Below are positions 6,633 to 15,096 of a DNA stretch of 64,000 nt, one piece after another (position 1 is the stretch's first letter; every line of letters starts with the position of its first letter). The notes under the pieces were generated by a model. The model did not search any database. It worked only from the letters and a program-made list of their open reading frames with translations, and was not told the origin of the DNA. Source of the stretch: Brasilonema sennae CENA114 (GTDB taxonomy: Bacteria; Cyanobacteriota; Cyanobacteriia; Cyanobacteriales; Nostocaceae); NCBI RefSeq assembly GCF_006968745.1, contig NZ_CP030118.1, positions 7,280,253 to 7,344,252 of the forward strand. Reading direction: 5' to 3'. The position numbers and the translations under genes were made by a program.

Positions 6633-7388
6633 ATGGCAGGACACAGTAAGTGGGCAAATATTAAACGCCAAAAAGCAGTTGTGGATGCAAAAAAGGGTAA
6701 GACTTTTACCCAGTGGTCGCGTGCTATTATTGTGGCGGCGAGAAGTGGGGTTCGGGATCCAGCCGGAAATTTTCAACTGCGTACCGCAATAGAAAAAGCA
6801 AAAGCGGCGGGTTTACCTAATGAGAACATTGAAAGAGCGATCGCCAAGGGTGGAGGTACACTCTCAGGTGATTCCTCTAGTTTAGAAGCAATTCGTTACG
6901 AAGGTTACGGTCCTGGAGGAGTTGCGATCCTCATTGAAGCCTTGACAGATAATCGTAATCGTACTGCTGCAGACTTACGTGTTGCTTTTAGTAAAAATGG
7001 TGGTAACCTCGGTGAAACAGGTTGTGTCAGCTGGATGTTTTCCCAAAAAGGCGTTTGTACTGTAGAGAGAATCGTCGATGAAGAACAGCTTTTAGAAGCA
7101 TCTCTTGAAGGAAGTGCTGAGTTTTATGAAATGACACAAGAGCAAATTGCTGAAGTATTTACCGAAGTAGTGAATTTAGAGAACCTGAGTCAAACTCTCA
7201 AACAAAAGGGTTTTGGGGTGACTGATGCCGAACTACGCTGGATTTCTGCCAACAATGTAGAAGTGACTGCTCCAGATCAGGCACGCTCACTTCTGAAGTT
7301 AATTGATAGTTTAGAAAGCTTAGAGGATGTACAAAATGTTACCGCTAATTTTGATATGTCAGAAGAATTGATGGCTGTGATGGCTTGA
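6633..7388 (+). CDS. yebC: YebC/TACO1 family protein
   Basis: A 251-residue protein of normal family length. MAGHSKWANIKRQKAVVDAK is the hallmark N-terminus, and GVAILIEALTDNRNRTAADL and GGNLGETGCVSWMF are the other conserved blocks. Some family members bind DNA as regulators (PmpR); more recent work links YebC/TACO1 to relieving ribosome stalling on proline-rich stretches. Which applies here cannot be told. It stands alone. A truncated, frameshifted second copy with the same leader lies at 20016-20304. Confidence 0.95.
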   Translation: MAGHSKWANIKRQKAVVDAKKGKTFTQWSRAIIVAARSGVRDPAGNFQLRTAIEKAKAAGLPNENIERAIAKGGGTLSGDSSSLEAIRYEGYGPGGVAILIEALTDNRNRTAADLRVAFSKNGGNLGETGCVSWMFSQKGVCTVERIVDEEQLLEASLEGSAEFYEMTQEQIAEVFTEVVNLENLSQTLKQKGFGVTDAELRWISANNVEVTAPDQARSLLKLIDSLESLEDVQNVTANFDMSEELMAVMA

Positions 7389-7653
7389 ATTTTGATATGA
7401 AATCTCACTTCTAAAATTTAAAATTGTTGCAATTAAAACACATAAAATACTGAAAAAGACAATGCTTAGAAGATCTAATTGTTAATTATCAGATGAAAAA
7501 ATACTCTCAGCTTGCAACTTTTGGCTGTAATGATAATTTTGGAATTTGAGATGTCAAACCTGCAAAAATCGACACAAAAACTCCATGTCAAGAACATGAG
7601 ACTGACATAACTGTATGAAATACTTAGATTATTGATTCTTCGATAAAAATTAA

Positions 7654-7744
7654 GTAGTCGTCATGAACTGCGTACACTAGAACACATGAAAATTGATTTT
7701 TTCTTCTGAGTTCTGAGTTCTGAGTTCTGAGTTCTATTTTCAAG
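7654..7744. repeat. 90-bp dispersed repeat with heptad tract
   Basis: Nearly identical to 34116-34206. Both run from GTAG(T/C)CGTCATGAACTGCG through ACACATGAAAATT to a tract of TGAGTTC units and end in CTATTTTCAAG. The heptad is of the short tandem repeat type common in heterocystous cyanobacteria. Confidence 0.85.
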
Positions 7745-7793
7745 CTAGATCGACCAAATTAAACGTAATCTGAGTTTGATATAACTTACACAT

Positions 7794-7883
7794 TTGGGAT
7801 GTTCCCAATTCCTATTCCTCCTCCTCGACACACATAACAGAATCTAACCCCGTTGCGTTCCTCAAGCTCCAGCGGGGTTTTTT
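7794..7883 (+). ncRNA. Possible Yfr1-like small RNA
   Basis: Architecture: a 5' hairpin TTGGGA-TGT-TCCCAA (7794-7808), an unpaired pyrimidine-rich stretch CCTCCTCCTCGACACACA, then a terminator with AACCCCG (7846-7852) against CGGGGTT (7873-7879) and six T residues. This matches the known Yfr1 layout (hairpin, single-stranded ACUCCUCACAC, terminator). The core here is CTCCTCGACACAC, with one extra G relative to the conserved motif, so it is a divergent copy or a look-alike. Confidence 0.45.
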
Positions 7884-8039
7884 CTCTTTATAAAAAAGTT
7901 GACTAAAGTAACCTAATCTGTTACCTCGTTAACCTAACAAAGGCAAAAATTTACACAAAAACTCCATATCAATAACACTACAATGTCATATCTTCTTGGG
8001 ATAGTTGAATGGTTGATTCTTGAGTGATAAAAGTTTCAT

Positions 8040-8348
8040 ATGAACAAGATTACAAAAGCTTTACTTCTGTCTCTTGTGGTTGCTGCTCCTGTAGCCCTAA
8101 CTGCACCTGCTGTACACGCACAGGGAACAATGTCTTCTCCCGCTACAACGACATCACCTACACCAACTTCTGGTGCAACTACCAAGCCTGGTGGTACTAT
8201 GAAACCTTCCACGACTAAAAAGAAGAAAACTGGTACGGTAAAAAAGACTCGCACTCCTAACTCTGCCAAAACACCTACAGGTACTACACCCACAACATCA
8301 CCTTCCACCTCTCCATCCACTCCTGCTTCACCTTCTCCTGCTCAATAA
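8040..8348 (+). CDS. Small secreted Thr/Ser/Pro/Lys-rich protein
   Basis: A 102-residue protein with a clear signal peptide: MNKIT, a hydrophobic core (ALLLSLVVAAPVALTAPA), and probable cleavage at VHA-QG. The mature part is low-complexity: T/S/P/G-rich with a basic centre (TKKKKTGTVKKT) and a TTSPSTSPSTPASPSP tail. No known domain. Such sequences are often disordered periplasmic or wall-associated proteins. Function unknown. The leader region is duplicated upstream. Confidence 0.7.
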   Translation: MNKITKALLLSLVVAAPVALTAPAVHAQGTMSSPATTTSPTPTSGATTKPGGTMKPSTTKKKKTGTVKKTRTPNSAKTPTGTTPTTSPSTSPSTPASPSPAQ

Positions 8349-8498
8349 ATAATAGTTAATAAGCGGGCTTAATCAGGCAAGCATCTCGTCAAAACTATAT
8401 ATCCTCATGCTCATTAAGCTTTGCTCGCTGTTTAGAATGGCGAGTATTTTTATTTGTAGCGTTGAAGCATCATAGATTTTTCTCAACTACCGATTTGG

Positions 8499-8903
8499 TC
8501 ATTCTCCATACTCTATTGAGTTTTTTTGTATCCACACAGCTAACGATTCCTGTGTTTCTTCGCTAGAGGCTATTCCTTCCATCATTACAACTACTTCTAC
8601 TTCTGGAGCGTCAAAAGAATAACCGTTTAGTTCTAAAAAAGTAGCCATTGCTACGAAGGATAATCTTTTATTCCCATCTACAAAAGCATGGTTTTTTGCA
8701 AATCCGTAACAGTATGCAGCAGCTAACTCAAATATCGTAGGTGTTAGTTCGCCATAAACGAATAAATTTTTCGGTCTGGCTAATGTCGCTTGAATTAAGT
8801 TTTCATTGCTACCAGATAAACCGCCATGCTGATGTTGTTGGTCTGCGTGCATAGCTCTAATCATTGCCTCGTCTAACCAAAACGGTTCGTTTCCACTCCT
8901 CAT
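8499..8903 (-). CDS. doc: Fic/Doc family toxin
   Basis: A 134-residue Doc-type protein with the Fic motif HAFVDGNKRL (H-x-F-x-D-G-N-K-R) at ~72-81. It matches phage P1 Doc in size and in the absence of extra domains. Doc toxins phosphorylate elongation factor EF-Tu using ATP, stopping translation. The motif is complete, so the toxin should be active. It overlaps the upstream antitoxin gene by 4 bases, as in translationally coupled toxin-antitoxin pairs. Confidence 0.9.
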   Translation of the reverse strand: MRSGNEPFWLDEAMIRAMHADQQHQHGGLSGSNENLIQATLARPKNLFVYGELTPTIFELAAAYCYGFAKNHAFVDGNKRLSFVAMATFLELNGYSFDAPEVEVVVMMEGIASSEETQESLAVWIQKNSIEYGE

Positions 8904-9124
8904 TTTGCTAATTCGTGCAACGCATTCCTATACTTAGAACTTACTTTCTTGTATGCTTCCATCGCTTTTTCAAAATCAGGATTAGAAGCTGTGAGGTAAA
9001 CACCATCAGCAGTTTCTGTTACAAATATGGTGTCACCTTCGTCAACTCTCAGTTTTTGTAAAATTTCTTTAGGTAAGGTAGTTCCTAAAGAATTTCCAAC
9101 TTTACGAACTTTTAACGTATACAT
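8900..9124 (-). CDS. AbrB/MazE-type antitoxin
   Basis: About 74 residues from MYTLKVRKVGNS; an upstream in-frame ATG would add five residues. The N-terminal half is an AbrB/MazE swapped-hairpin DNA-binding domain (VRKVGNSLGTTLPKEILQKL). The C-terminal tail (NPDFEKAMEAYKKV) likely wraps the toxin. It precedes and overlaps doc. The canonical partner of Doc is Phd, so this pairs a MazE-fold antitoxin with a Doc toxin, a combination known in other bacteria. Autorepression is expected. Confidence 0.85.
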   Translation of the reverse strand: MYTLKVRKVGNSLGTTLPKEILQKLRVDEGDTIFVTETADGVYLTASNPDFEKAMEAYKKVSSKYRNALHELAK

Positions 9125-9443
9125 AGTTATCTCTTGCATTCTTAGGGTAATACTATTGTAATAACATTATTATCCACCAAATACACAATTAAGTTTCTAT
9201 ACCAAAAGTTTACGGTCACACGATAATGCTCTTATAGTTTATGCAGCGTGTGTGACGTTTATCGACACCACTCACCCGATCCTTGAAAACCGCATAACTT
9301 CGTTGACTGGTGTCGATTGTTTACCCAGTAAGCTTTTGCGACCTCAAAATTAATTTATTTCTGAGACAGTTTAATCACTTTTTCGAGATGCGTCGATTGG
9401 GGGGTCTGAAAGTCTCACCCAGTAAGGTTTCCAGAAGTTAACT
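9125..9443 (+). promoter_or_regulatory. Intergenic region, possible CRISPR leader
   Basis: No gene. Just before the first CRISPR repeat are two related blocks: GTGTCGATTG...ACCCAGTAAG (about 9312-9332) and GCGTCGATTGG...ACCCAGTAAGG (about 9390-9427). Position and lack of coding suit a leader with transcription toward the array, but this is inferred from array polarity. Confidence 0.4.
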
Positions 9444-9716
9444 CTTTCCACTACCTCTTCTCCGCAAGGAGATGGAAACTTTTTAGAGAAACGTCCCATC
9501 TTTCAAAACTCCGACTTTCCACTACCTCTTCTCCGCAAGGAGATGGAAACTTTTCAGGGTCTTGCTCTGAAAAAGTAATGGTATCTGTCTTTCCACTACC
9601 TCTTCTCCGCAAGGAGATGGAAACCACTATCGTCGCTATCACAGATGGAGATGTAAGTACTCTTTCCACTACCTCTTCTCCGCAAGGAGTACAGTTTCTT
9701 TCCACTACCTCTTCTC
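9444..9716 (+). CRISPR. Short, decaying CRISPR array
   Basis: Three identical 36-bp repeats (9444-9479, 9515-9550, 9589-9624) begin CTTTCCACTACCTCTTCTCC and end GCAAGGAGATGGAAAC. Spacers are 35, 38 and 37 bp. A fourth repeat (9662-9689) is cut after 28 bases, and a fifth (9698-9716) after 19. The GGAAAC end matches the usual 3' end of cyanobacterial repeats, and degeneration at the right suits a leader on the left. CTCCGCAAGGAG forms the internal hairpin. No cas gene is present in the window, so any activity would depend on proteins encoded elsewhere. Confidence 0.9.
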
Positions 9717-9850
9717 TCTGTGTCCTCTGCGCCTCTGCGGTTCAAAAACACTTATTATTCTGGCAATTCGAGACTGACATCTCCTCAACTTGCTCTTCCT
9801 AGCCCCCTTGCGTCAAAATAAGAATGAAAACGCTGTAACTTATCTTAACA

Positions 9851-11107
9851 ATGGCGCAAGCGCAGCTTCAAACCCCTAACCCTCCCCAAACACCGACACA
9901 GACGCGGGGATATGATTATGATTTAGTCATCGTCGGCGGTGGGATTGTTGGCTTAACCCTAGCCTCTGCATTGAAAGATTCCGGGTTAAGTGTGCTGCTG
10001 GTAGAAGCAAAAGTAGAATCAGCGGCGGTAGCCAAAGGACAAGCTTATGCGGTGCATATGCTTTCGGCGCTCATTTTCCAAGGAATTGGAATTTGGAACA
10101 AAATATTGCCCAACATTGAGACTTACCGCCGTGTGCGTCTTTCTGATGCTGATTATCCTAGTGTGGTGGAATGGGAAACTAAGGATATAAACACAAAAGA
10201 TTTAGGTTATGTGGCAGAACATCAAGCACTGTTGCATCCCTTACAGGAATTTGTCAAAAATTGTCCCAACGTCACATATCTGTGTCCTGCTCAAGTCCTT
10301 AATATCCAGTATCAGCAGGATGTGGTAACGATGGATGTTAAAATTGCGGACCAAATGCAGACGGTTCGCAGTAAATTAATTGTAGCCGCAGATGGATCGC
10401 GTTCCCCTATCCGTGAAGCTGCTGGAATTAAAACCCGTGGCTGGAAATATTGGCAATCTTGTATTGTTGCTTTTGTCAAACCAGAAAAACCCCACAACAA
10501 CACAGCATACGAAAAATTTTGGTCTAGTGGTCCGTTTGCAATTTTACCTTTGCCAGGAAACCGTTGCCGAATTGTGTGGACTGCCCCCCATGAAGAAGCT
10601 AAAGCTTTGTGCGCCTTGGATGATGAGCAGTTTTTGACAGAATTAAGCAAGCGTTATGGGAATCAGATGGGGAAATTGGAATTGTTGGGCGATCGCTTTA
10701 TTTTTCAGGTACAACTCATGCAGAGCGATCGCTATGCCCTCCACCGACTCGCTTTAATTGGCGATGCCGCACACAATTGCCATCCCGTAGGCGGACAAGG
10801 TTTGAATTTGGGCATTCGCGATGTTGCTGCTTTGGCGCAAGTGTTGCAAGAAGCTGATACTCAAGGTGAAGATATCGGCAACATTCAAGTCCTCAAACGT
10901 TACGAACGCTGGCGTCAGCGGGAGAACTTGACAATTTTAGGTTTTACTGATTTATTAGATCGAATGTTTTCTAACAACATCTTGCCAATTGTGATAGTTC
11001 GTCGCCTTGGGTTATGGATGATGCAGCGAATACCTTTGGTAAAAGTCTTTGCTCTCAAGTTGATGATTGGTTTGAAAGGGAGGACTCCTAAATTAGCGCA
11101 GCATTAA
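9851..11107 (+). CDS. UbiH/COQ6 family FAD-dependent hydroxylase
   Basis: A 418-residue flavoprotein monooxygenase. The N-terminal FAD fingerprint YDLVIVGGGIVGLTLASAL sits at ~24-42, and the second FAD motif ALIGDAAHNCHPVGGQGLNL is near residue 310. These are signatures of the UbiH/UbiF/COQ6 group, which hydroxylates prenylated aromatic rings with O2 and NAD(P)H. Cyanobacteria make plastoquinone rather than ubiquinone, so a role in quinone or related isoprenoid ring hydroxylation is likely but unproven. No signal peptide; single gene. Confidence 0.9.
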   Translation: MAQAQLQTPNPPQTPTQTRGYDYDLVIVGGGIVGLTLASALKDSGLSVLLVEAKVESAAVAKGQAYAVHMLSALIFQGIGIWNKILPNIETYRRVRLSDADYPSVVEWETKDINTKDLGYVAEHQALLHPLQEFVKNCPNVTYLCPAQVLNIQYQQDVVTMDVKIADQMQTVRSKLIVAADGSRSPIREAAGIKTRGWKYWQSCIVAFVKPEKPHNNTAYEKFWSSGPFAILPLPGNRCRIVWTAPHEEAKALCALDDEQFLTELSKRYGNQMGKLELLGDRFIFQVQLMQSDRYALHRLALIGDAAHNCHPVGGQGLNLGIRDVAALAQVLQEADTQGEDIGNIQVLKRYERWRQRENLTILGFTDLLDRMFSNNILPIVIVRRLGLWMMQRIPLVKVFALKLMIGLKGRTPKLAQH

Positions 11108-11952
11108 AAACAGGTTATTTGCTGTTTATTATTCCTGTTCCCTCTTAAGAATCATTCAGGCAGCATCCTAAATGTTTCAATTTGTGGGTATAGGCTTTGA
11201 TCTGATTTTGGTTAAAAAAATTTGGGAGCAAAATGCTCCTACGACTCGTCTTGTTTCATGCATGGGCATGCTTCCATCATTCTAAATTGCTATGACCATT
11301 TGTCTTGAGATCAAACAAAGACAAACGCAAAGAAAATCATGCAAAAATTATCGCTCGGTTATGAGTCACGAACTCTTTTTTAAATACTCTGACTACAAAT
11401 TATTAGAATAGCTATTTGTGTTATTTTGACATCTTCCGTTAGAGGGATAAAGATATAACTATAGGTTGATTCAAGACTATAACAATTGATGGCTTTCTTC
11501 TCTCAATATCTGTATGATTTATAACGTCATCACATTTGAAAAGAGTTTGTATTAGTAATAAAGTTAACTCGTTCAGGTTGTCAGGAGTTATTGAGTGAGA
11601 GTTGTAAACGTTATTAATGTAGTTAACCCTAGTCTATTTGTATCTACTTATATTACTTAGTATTAATCAGTTTAGCGATAAAAAAACATGGAGTCATTTT
11701 AATAACAAGCTGAGCGAGAAAATAAGTGTTTACTATGAAAAAAAGTCTTGATATGAAAAGTAGTATGTCTTAGTTCTCTAATCCTTAACAAAGATTACTT
11801 ACGCAAACATTGTGTCAATAATTCCTAAAAGTTCAAAGTTAATCTCATCCTTGTTTCCGAATATAAAAAATATAAAAGTTAAAACTGAAGACGTTGACCA
11901 CCAGTAATGCTAAAGTGGCAAGAAATTCATGTGAAATTTTCAGCGGGAATCG
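11108..11952. other. Long AT-rich intergenic region
   Basis: No gene recognised over 845 bases. Visible elements are a GGAGCA-AAA-TGCTCC hairpin near 11224 and TTTGTCTT (11299-11306) paired with AAGACAAA (11318-11325). The rest is AT-rich and presumably carries the promoter of the transglycosylase gene. Confidence 0.5.
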
Positions 11953-14145
11953 ATGCTGAAGAAGCTACAGACAAAGCATATTTCTCTCATAGTGGGTGCC
12001 GGACTATGTGCCTTCTTAGGTGGGGCAATCCTGTCGGCTCCCGAGATAGGAAAATCAGTAAGTCAATGGCTTAAACCGCACAAGACTGAACCAGAGAAGC
12101 TTTCGGAAGAAAGCAAAGCGAAATCACCCGTTTTTGCCTTGGTATCACAATCTCCGCAAGAACGTGGTGCAAAACTAGAAGCACTAATAAAGGAGGGATC
12201 AAATTCAGCAGATCAAAATCGCGCTCGTTATCTTTTAGCAAGTGACTTAATTGAGCAAAAGCAAGCTGAACCTGCACTAAAGTTACTAGATGGATTAGAC
12301 AGAGATTATCCAGTCTTTGCTCCGTATGTATTGCTAAAACAAGCGCAGGCACACGAAATTCTAGGACAAGAAGGCAAAGCCTCAGATCTGAGGCAGAAAG
12401 TAATCAAAGACTACCCCAAACAACCAGCTGCTGCTAAAGCCTTGTATCTGATTGGACTCCCGGAGTATCAGGACAAAGCAATAGCTGAATTTCCTTCTCA
12501 TCCCCTTACCTGGGAAATTATCCGTAAACGGTTGGAGACAAATTCCAATCAACCGCAATTGCAGTTAATTTTGGCAAAATATGCCTATGACCAACCAGGA
12601 ACTGTACCTGTGTTGAATCAGCTGGCGAACAATTCCACCCTTAAACCCGAAGAGTGGGAAATTGTTGGTTCAGCTTTCTGGGAAAATAATGAATTTGGCA
12701 AAGCAACGACAGCTTACGCCAAAGCAGGTAAAACACCCCTCAACCTGTACCGTGCTGGCAGGGGATTGCAAATAAGTGGAAAACGACCAGAAGCCCTTGT
12801 TGTCTATCAAGAACTTGTCAAGGCATTTCCCGATGCCAAAGAAACTAGCACTGGTCTGTTACGCTTAGCAGAAATGGCAACAGTACGTAAAGATGCTTTG
12901 CCGTATCTTGATCAGGTTATTACTAAATTTCCTGACAAAGCAGGTAAAGCACTGGTAGAAAAAATCAAAATTCTTCAAGCTCAAGATCAAAAAGCAGCGA
13001 GTGAGGCTACTAAGCTCCTGATTACCAAGTACGGTAATTCTGAGGAAGCGGCAGAATATCGCTGGAAAATTGCACAACAAAAAGCGAAAGCTAAAGATTA
13101 TAAAGCTGCATGGCAATGGGCAGAACCGATCGCCAAAAATAACCCCAACAGTATTTTGGCTCCTAGAGCAAGCTTTTGGGTTGGAAAATGGGCAACAAAA
13201 CTGGGGAAAAAGCAGGAAGCAAAACAAGCTTATGAGTATACCCTCAGCAATTTTCCCCATTCTTACTATTCGTGGCGAGCAGGGGCAACTTTAGGACTCA
13301 ATGTTGGCAATTTCAACTCCGTGCGCCCGATGAACCCAAGCCTCGTCCCGTTCCAGCGTCCGGTGCCAACTGCTGGTTCTGAGACATTTAAAGAATTATA
13401 CCTCCTTGATCAAGACCGCGATGCTTGGTTGCAATGGCAAACCGAATTTCAGAACAAAATGCAACCAACAGTAGCAGAGCAATTTACTGAGGGTTTGATG
13501 CGGCTGGCAAAGGGAGAAAATATTATTGGAATTGACAAAATTTCCAAATTGGAAGATCGAGAAACACCGCAAGAACAAGCACAATATCAGGCTTTAAGCA
13601 AACAAGTCACTTACTGGCAAGCTCGTTATCCTTTCCCCTATCAAAAAGAAATTGAACAATGGTCCCAAAAGCGTCAGCTCAATCCTCTGCTAGTGACTGG
13701 GTTGATGCGTCAGGAATCACATTTTGAGCCAAAAGTCCGTTCTACAGCTGGTGCGGTTGGTTTAATGCAGGTACTACCAAGTACAGCAAAATGGATTGCC
13801 CCACAAATTCAGGTGGACAGCACAAAAATAAATTTGGAAAATCCCAACGAGAATATCATGTTCGGGACTTGGTATTTGGATCACACTCATCAGCAGTATG
13901 GTAATAACTCAATGCTAGCGATCGCCAGTTACAATGCTGGTCCCGGTAATGTTTCCAAGTGGGTACAAACCCTGCCAAAGGACGATCTAGATGAATTTGT
14001 CGAATCAATTCCCTTTGATGAAACCAAAAATTACGTGCGTCAGGTGTTGGGTAATTACTGGAATTACTTAAGACTCTATAACTCAGAAACTTCGCAGTTG
14101 GTAGGAAAATATTCGACTGTACACCCACAACTACCGGTTCAATGA
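11953..14145 (+). CDS. Soluble lytic murein transglycosylase (Slt70-like)
   Basis: A 730-residue protein with a signal-anchor-like N-terminus (ISLIVGAGLCAFLGGAILSA), a long TPR-like alpha-superhelical region (~70-540) and a C-terminal SLT domain (~570-700). The catalytic Glu is in GLMRQESHFEP (about residue 588). AGAVGLMQVLPSTA and IASYNAGPGNVSKW are the other lysozyme-fold motifs. It cleaves peptidoglycan glycan strands in the periplasm with formation of 1,6-anhydromuramyl ends. The architecture matches Slt70, whose superhelix forms a ring. tatC follows 93 bases downstream. Confidence 0.93.
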   Translation: MLKKLQTKHISLIVGAGLCAFLGGAILSAPEIGKSVSQWLKPHKTEPEKLSEESKAKSPVFALVSQSPQERGAKLEALIKEGSNSADQNRARYLLASDLIEQKQAEPALKLLDGLDRDYPVFAPYVLLKQAQAHEILGQEGKASDLRQKVIKDYPKQPAAAKALYLIGLPEYQDKAIAEFPSHPLTWEIIRKRLETNSNQPQLQLILAKYAYDQPGTVPVLNQLANNSTLKPEEWEIVGSAFWENNEFGKATTAYAKAGKTPLNLYRAGRGLQISGKRPEALVVYQELVKAFPDAKETSTGLLRLAEMATVRKDALPYLDQVITKFPDKAGKALVEKIKILQAQDQKAASEATKLLITKYGNSEEAAEYRWKIAQQKAKAKDYKAAWQWAEPIAKNNPNSILAPRASFWVGKWATKLGKKQEAKQAYEYTLSNFPHSYYSWRAGATLGLNVGNFNSVRPMNPSLVPFQRPVPTAGSETFKELYLLDQDRDAWLQWQTEFQNKMQPTVAEQFTEGLMRLAKGENIIGIDKISKLEDRETPQEQAQYQALSKQVTYWQARYPFPYQKEIEQWSQKRQLNPLLVTGLMRQESHFEPKVRSTAGAVGLMQVLPSTAKWIAPQIQVDSTKINLENPNENIMFGTWYLDHTHQQYGNNSMLAIASYNAGPGNVSKWVQTLPKDDLDEFVESIPFDETKNYVRQVLGNYWNYLRLYNSETSQLVGKYSTVHPQLPVQ

Positions 14146-14158
14146 TGTCAAAAAGTAC

Positions 14159-14179
14159 AGACGCGCTTAAGGCGCGTCT
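14159..14179. repeat. GC-rich hairpin between slt and tatC
   Basis: AGACGCGC (14159-14166) pairs with GCGCGTCT (14172-14179) around TTAAG. There is no T tract, so it is a weak terminator at best. The CGCGTCTCTACAT word is a dispersed Nostocales-type repeat; a variant lies near 46180. Confidence 0.6.
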
Positions 14180-14238
14180 CTACATCCACCTGCTTCCCAG
14201 ATACAATAGTTAGCAGGTGATGCCGTTCTAGCTAACTC

Positions 14239-15048
14239 ATGACACCTCCACAAAACGTAGACACAACAACACCATACAGTGTTGACTTTGAACCAAATGG
14301 TGACTCAAAACCAGAAATAGATCCTATCGATCCTCTTGACGAGTTGCCAAGTGAAGTCGAAATGTCAATTTTCGATCACTTAGAAGAGTTACGACAACGA
14401 ATTTTTTACTCGCTCATTGCTGTAGTAGTGGGTGTTGTTGGCTGTTTTATTGCCGTTAAGCCGATTGTTCAGCTGCTAGAAGTACCAGCACAGGGAGTAA
14501 AATTTCTGCAACTGGCTCCCGGAGAATATTTCTTTGTTTCAATGAAAGTTGCAGGCTACAGTGGGTTGGTTTTGTCTAGCCCGTTTGTGCTATACCAAGT
14601 TATCCAGTTTGTTCTCCCTGGATTGACTCGTCGCGAACGTCGCTTGCTGGGACCTGTGGTTTTGGGATCGAGTTTTTTGTTTGCGGGAGGGTTAGCCTTT
14701 GCGTATCTTTTATTGGTACCAGCTGCTTTGAAATTTTTCATCAGCTACGGTGCTGATGTTGTGGAACAATTATGGTCGATTGACAAATATTTTGAATTTG
14801 TCTTGTTGCTGCTGTTTAGTACTGGGTTAGCATTTCAAATTCCGATTATCCAAGTCTTACTTGGTGCTTTGGGAATTGTCTCTTCTGGACAAATGCTTTC
14901 TGGTTGGCGCTACGTTATTATGGGCGCGGTGGTTTTAGGAGCAATTCTGACACCTTCAACTGATCCCTTTACTCAAAGTCTCTTAGCAGGAGCAGTTTTG
15001 GGACTTTACTTTGGTGGTATTGGTTTGGTTAAATTGGTTGGGAAATGA
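14239..15048 (+). CDS. tatC: Sec-independent protein translocase TatC
   Basis: A 269-residue membrane protein with six hydrophobic segments. The conserved cytoplasmic motif MSIFDHLEELRQRIFYSLIA precedes helix 1, and ILTPSTDPFTQSLLAG is the typical C-terminal block. TatC recognises twin-arginine signal peptides and forms the receptor core of the Tat export machine in plasma and thylakoid membranes. An acidic N-terminal extension of ~45 residues (rich in P and D) is longer than in E. coli TatC. The Rieske protein PetC in this window has an N-terminal GRRQFM twin-Arg motif and is an expected substrate. Confidence 0.97.
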   Translation: MTPPQNVDTTTPYSVDFEPNGDSKPEIDPIDPLDELPSEVEMSIFDHLEELRQRIFYSLIAVVVGVVGCFIAVKPIVQLLEVPAQGVKFLQLAPGEYFFVSMKVAGYSGLVLSSPFVLYQVIQFVLPGLTRRERRLLGPVVLGSSFLFAGGLAFAYLLLVPAALKFFISYGADVVEQLWSIDKYFEFVLLLLFSTGLAFQIPIIQVLLGALGIVSSGQMLSGWRYVIMGAVVLGAILTPSTDPFTQSLLAGAVLGLYFGGIGLVKLVGK

Positions 15049-15096
15049 AATTTTTAATTTAAATAGCGAAACCTATATAAGGAGTGACGCTTGCGA

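Larger units (their letters stand above)
7389..8039. other. Intergenic region with RNA candidate and repeats
   Basis: No protein gene seen. It holds a dispersed repeat (7654-7744), a possible Yfr1-like RNA (7794-7883) and a duplicated leader: 7563-7596 closely resembles 7944-7977, including ACACAAAAACTCCAT, and the later copy precedes the secreted protein at 8040. The earlier copy may mark a lost paralogue. Confidence 0.6.

Noticed and set aside
8036..8320. 94-codon Val/Gly-rich minus-strand frame opposite the small secreted protein
   Set aside because: It is the antisense of the Thr/Pro-rich gene, whose sense strand has a clear signal peptide.
9451..9802. Open frames across the CRISPR array
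   Set aside because: The array repeats happen to be open in some frames; codon order simply follows the 36-bp repeats.
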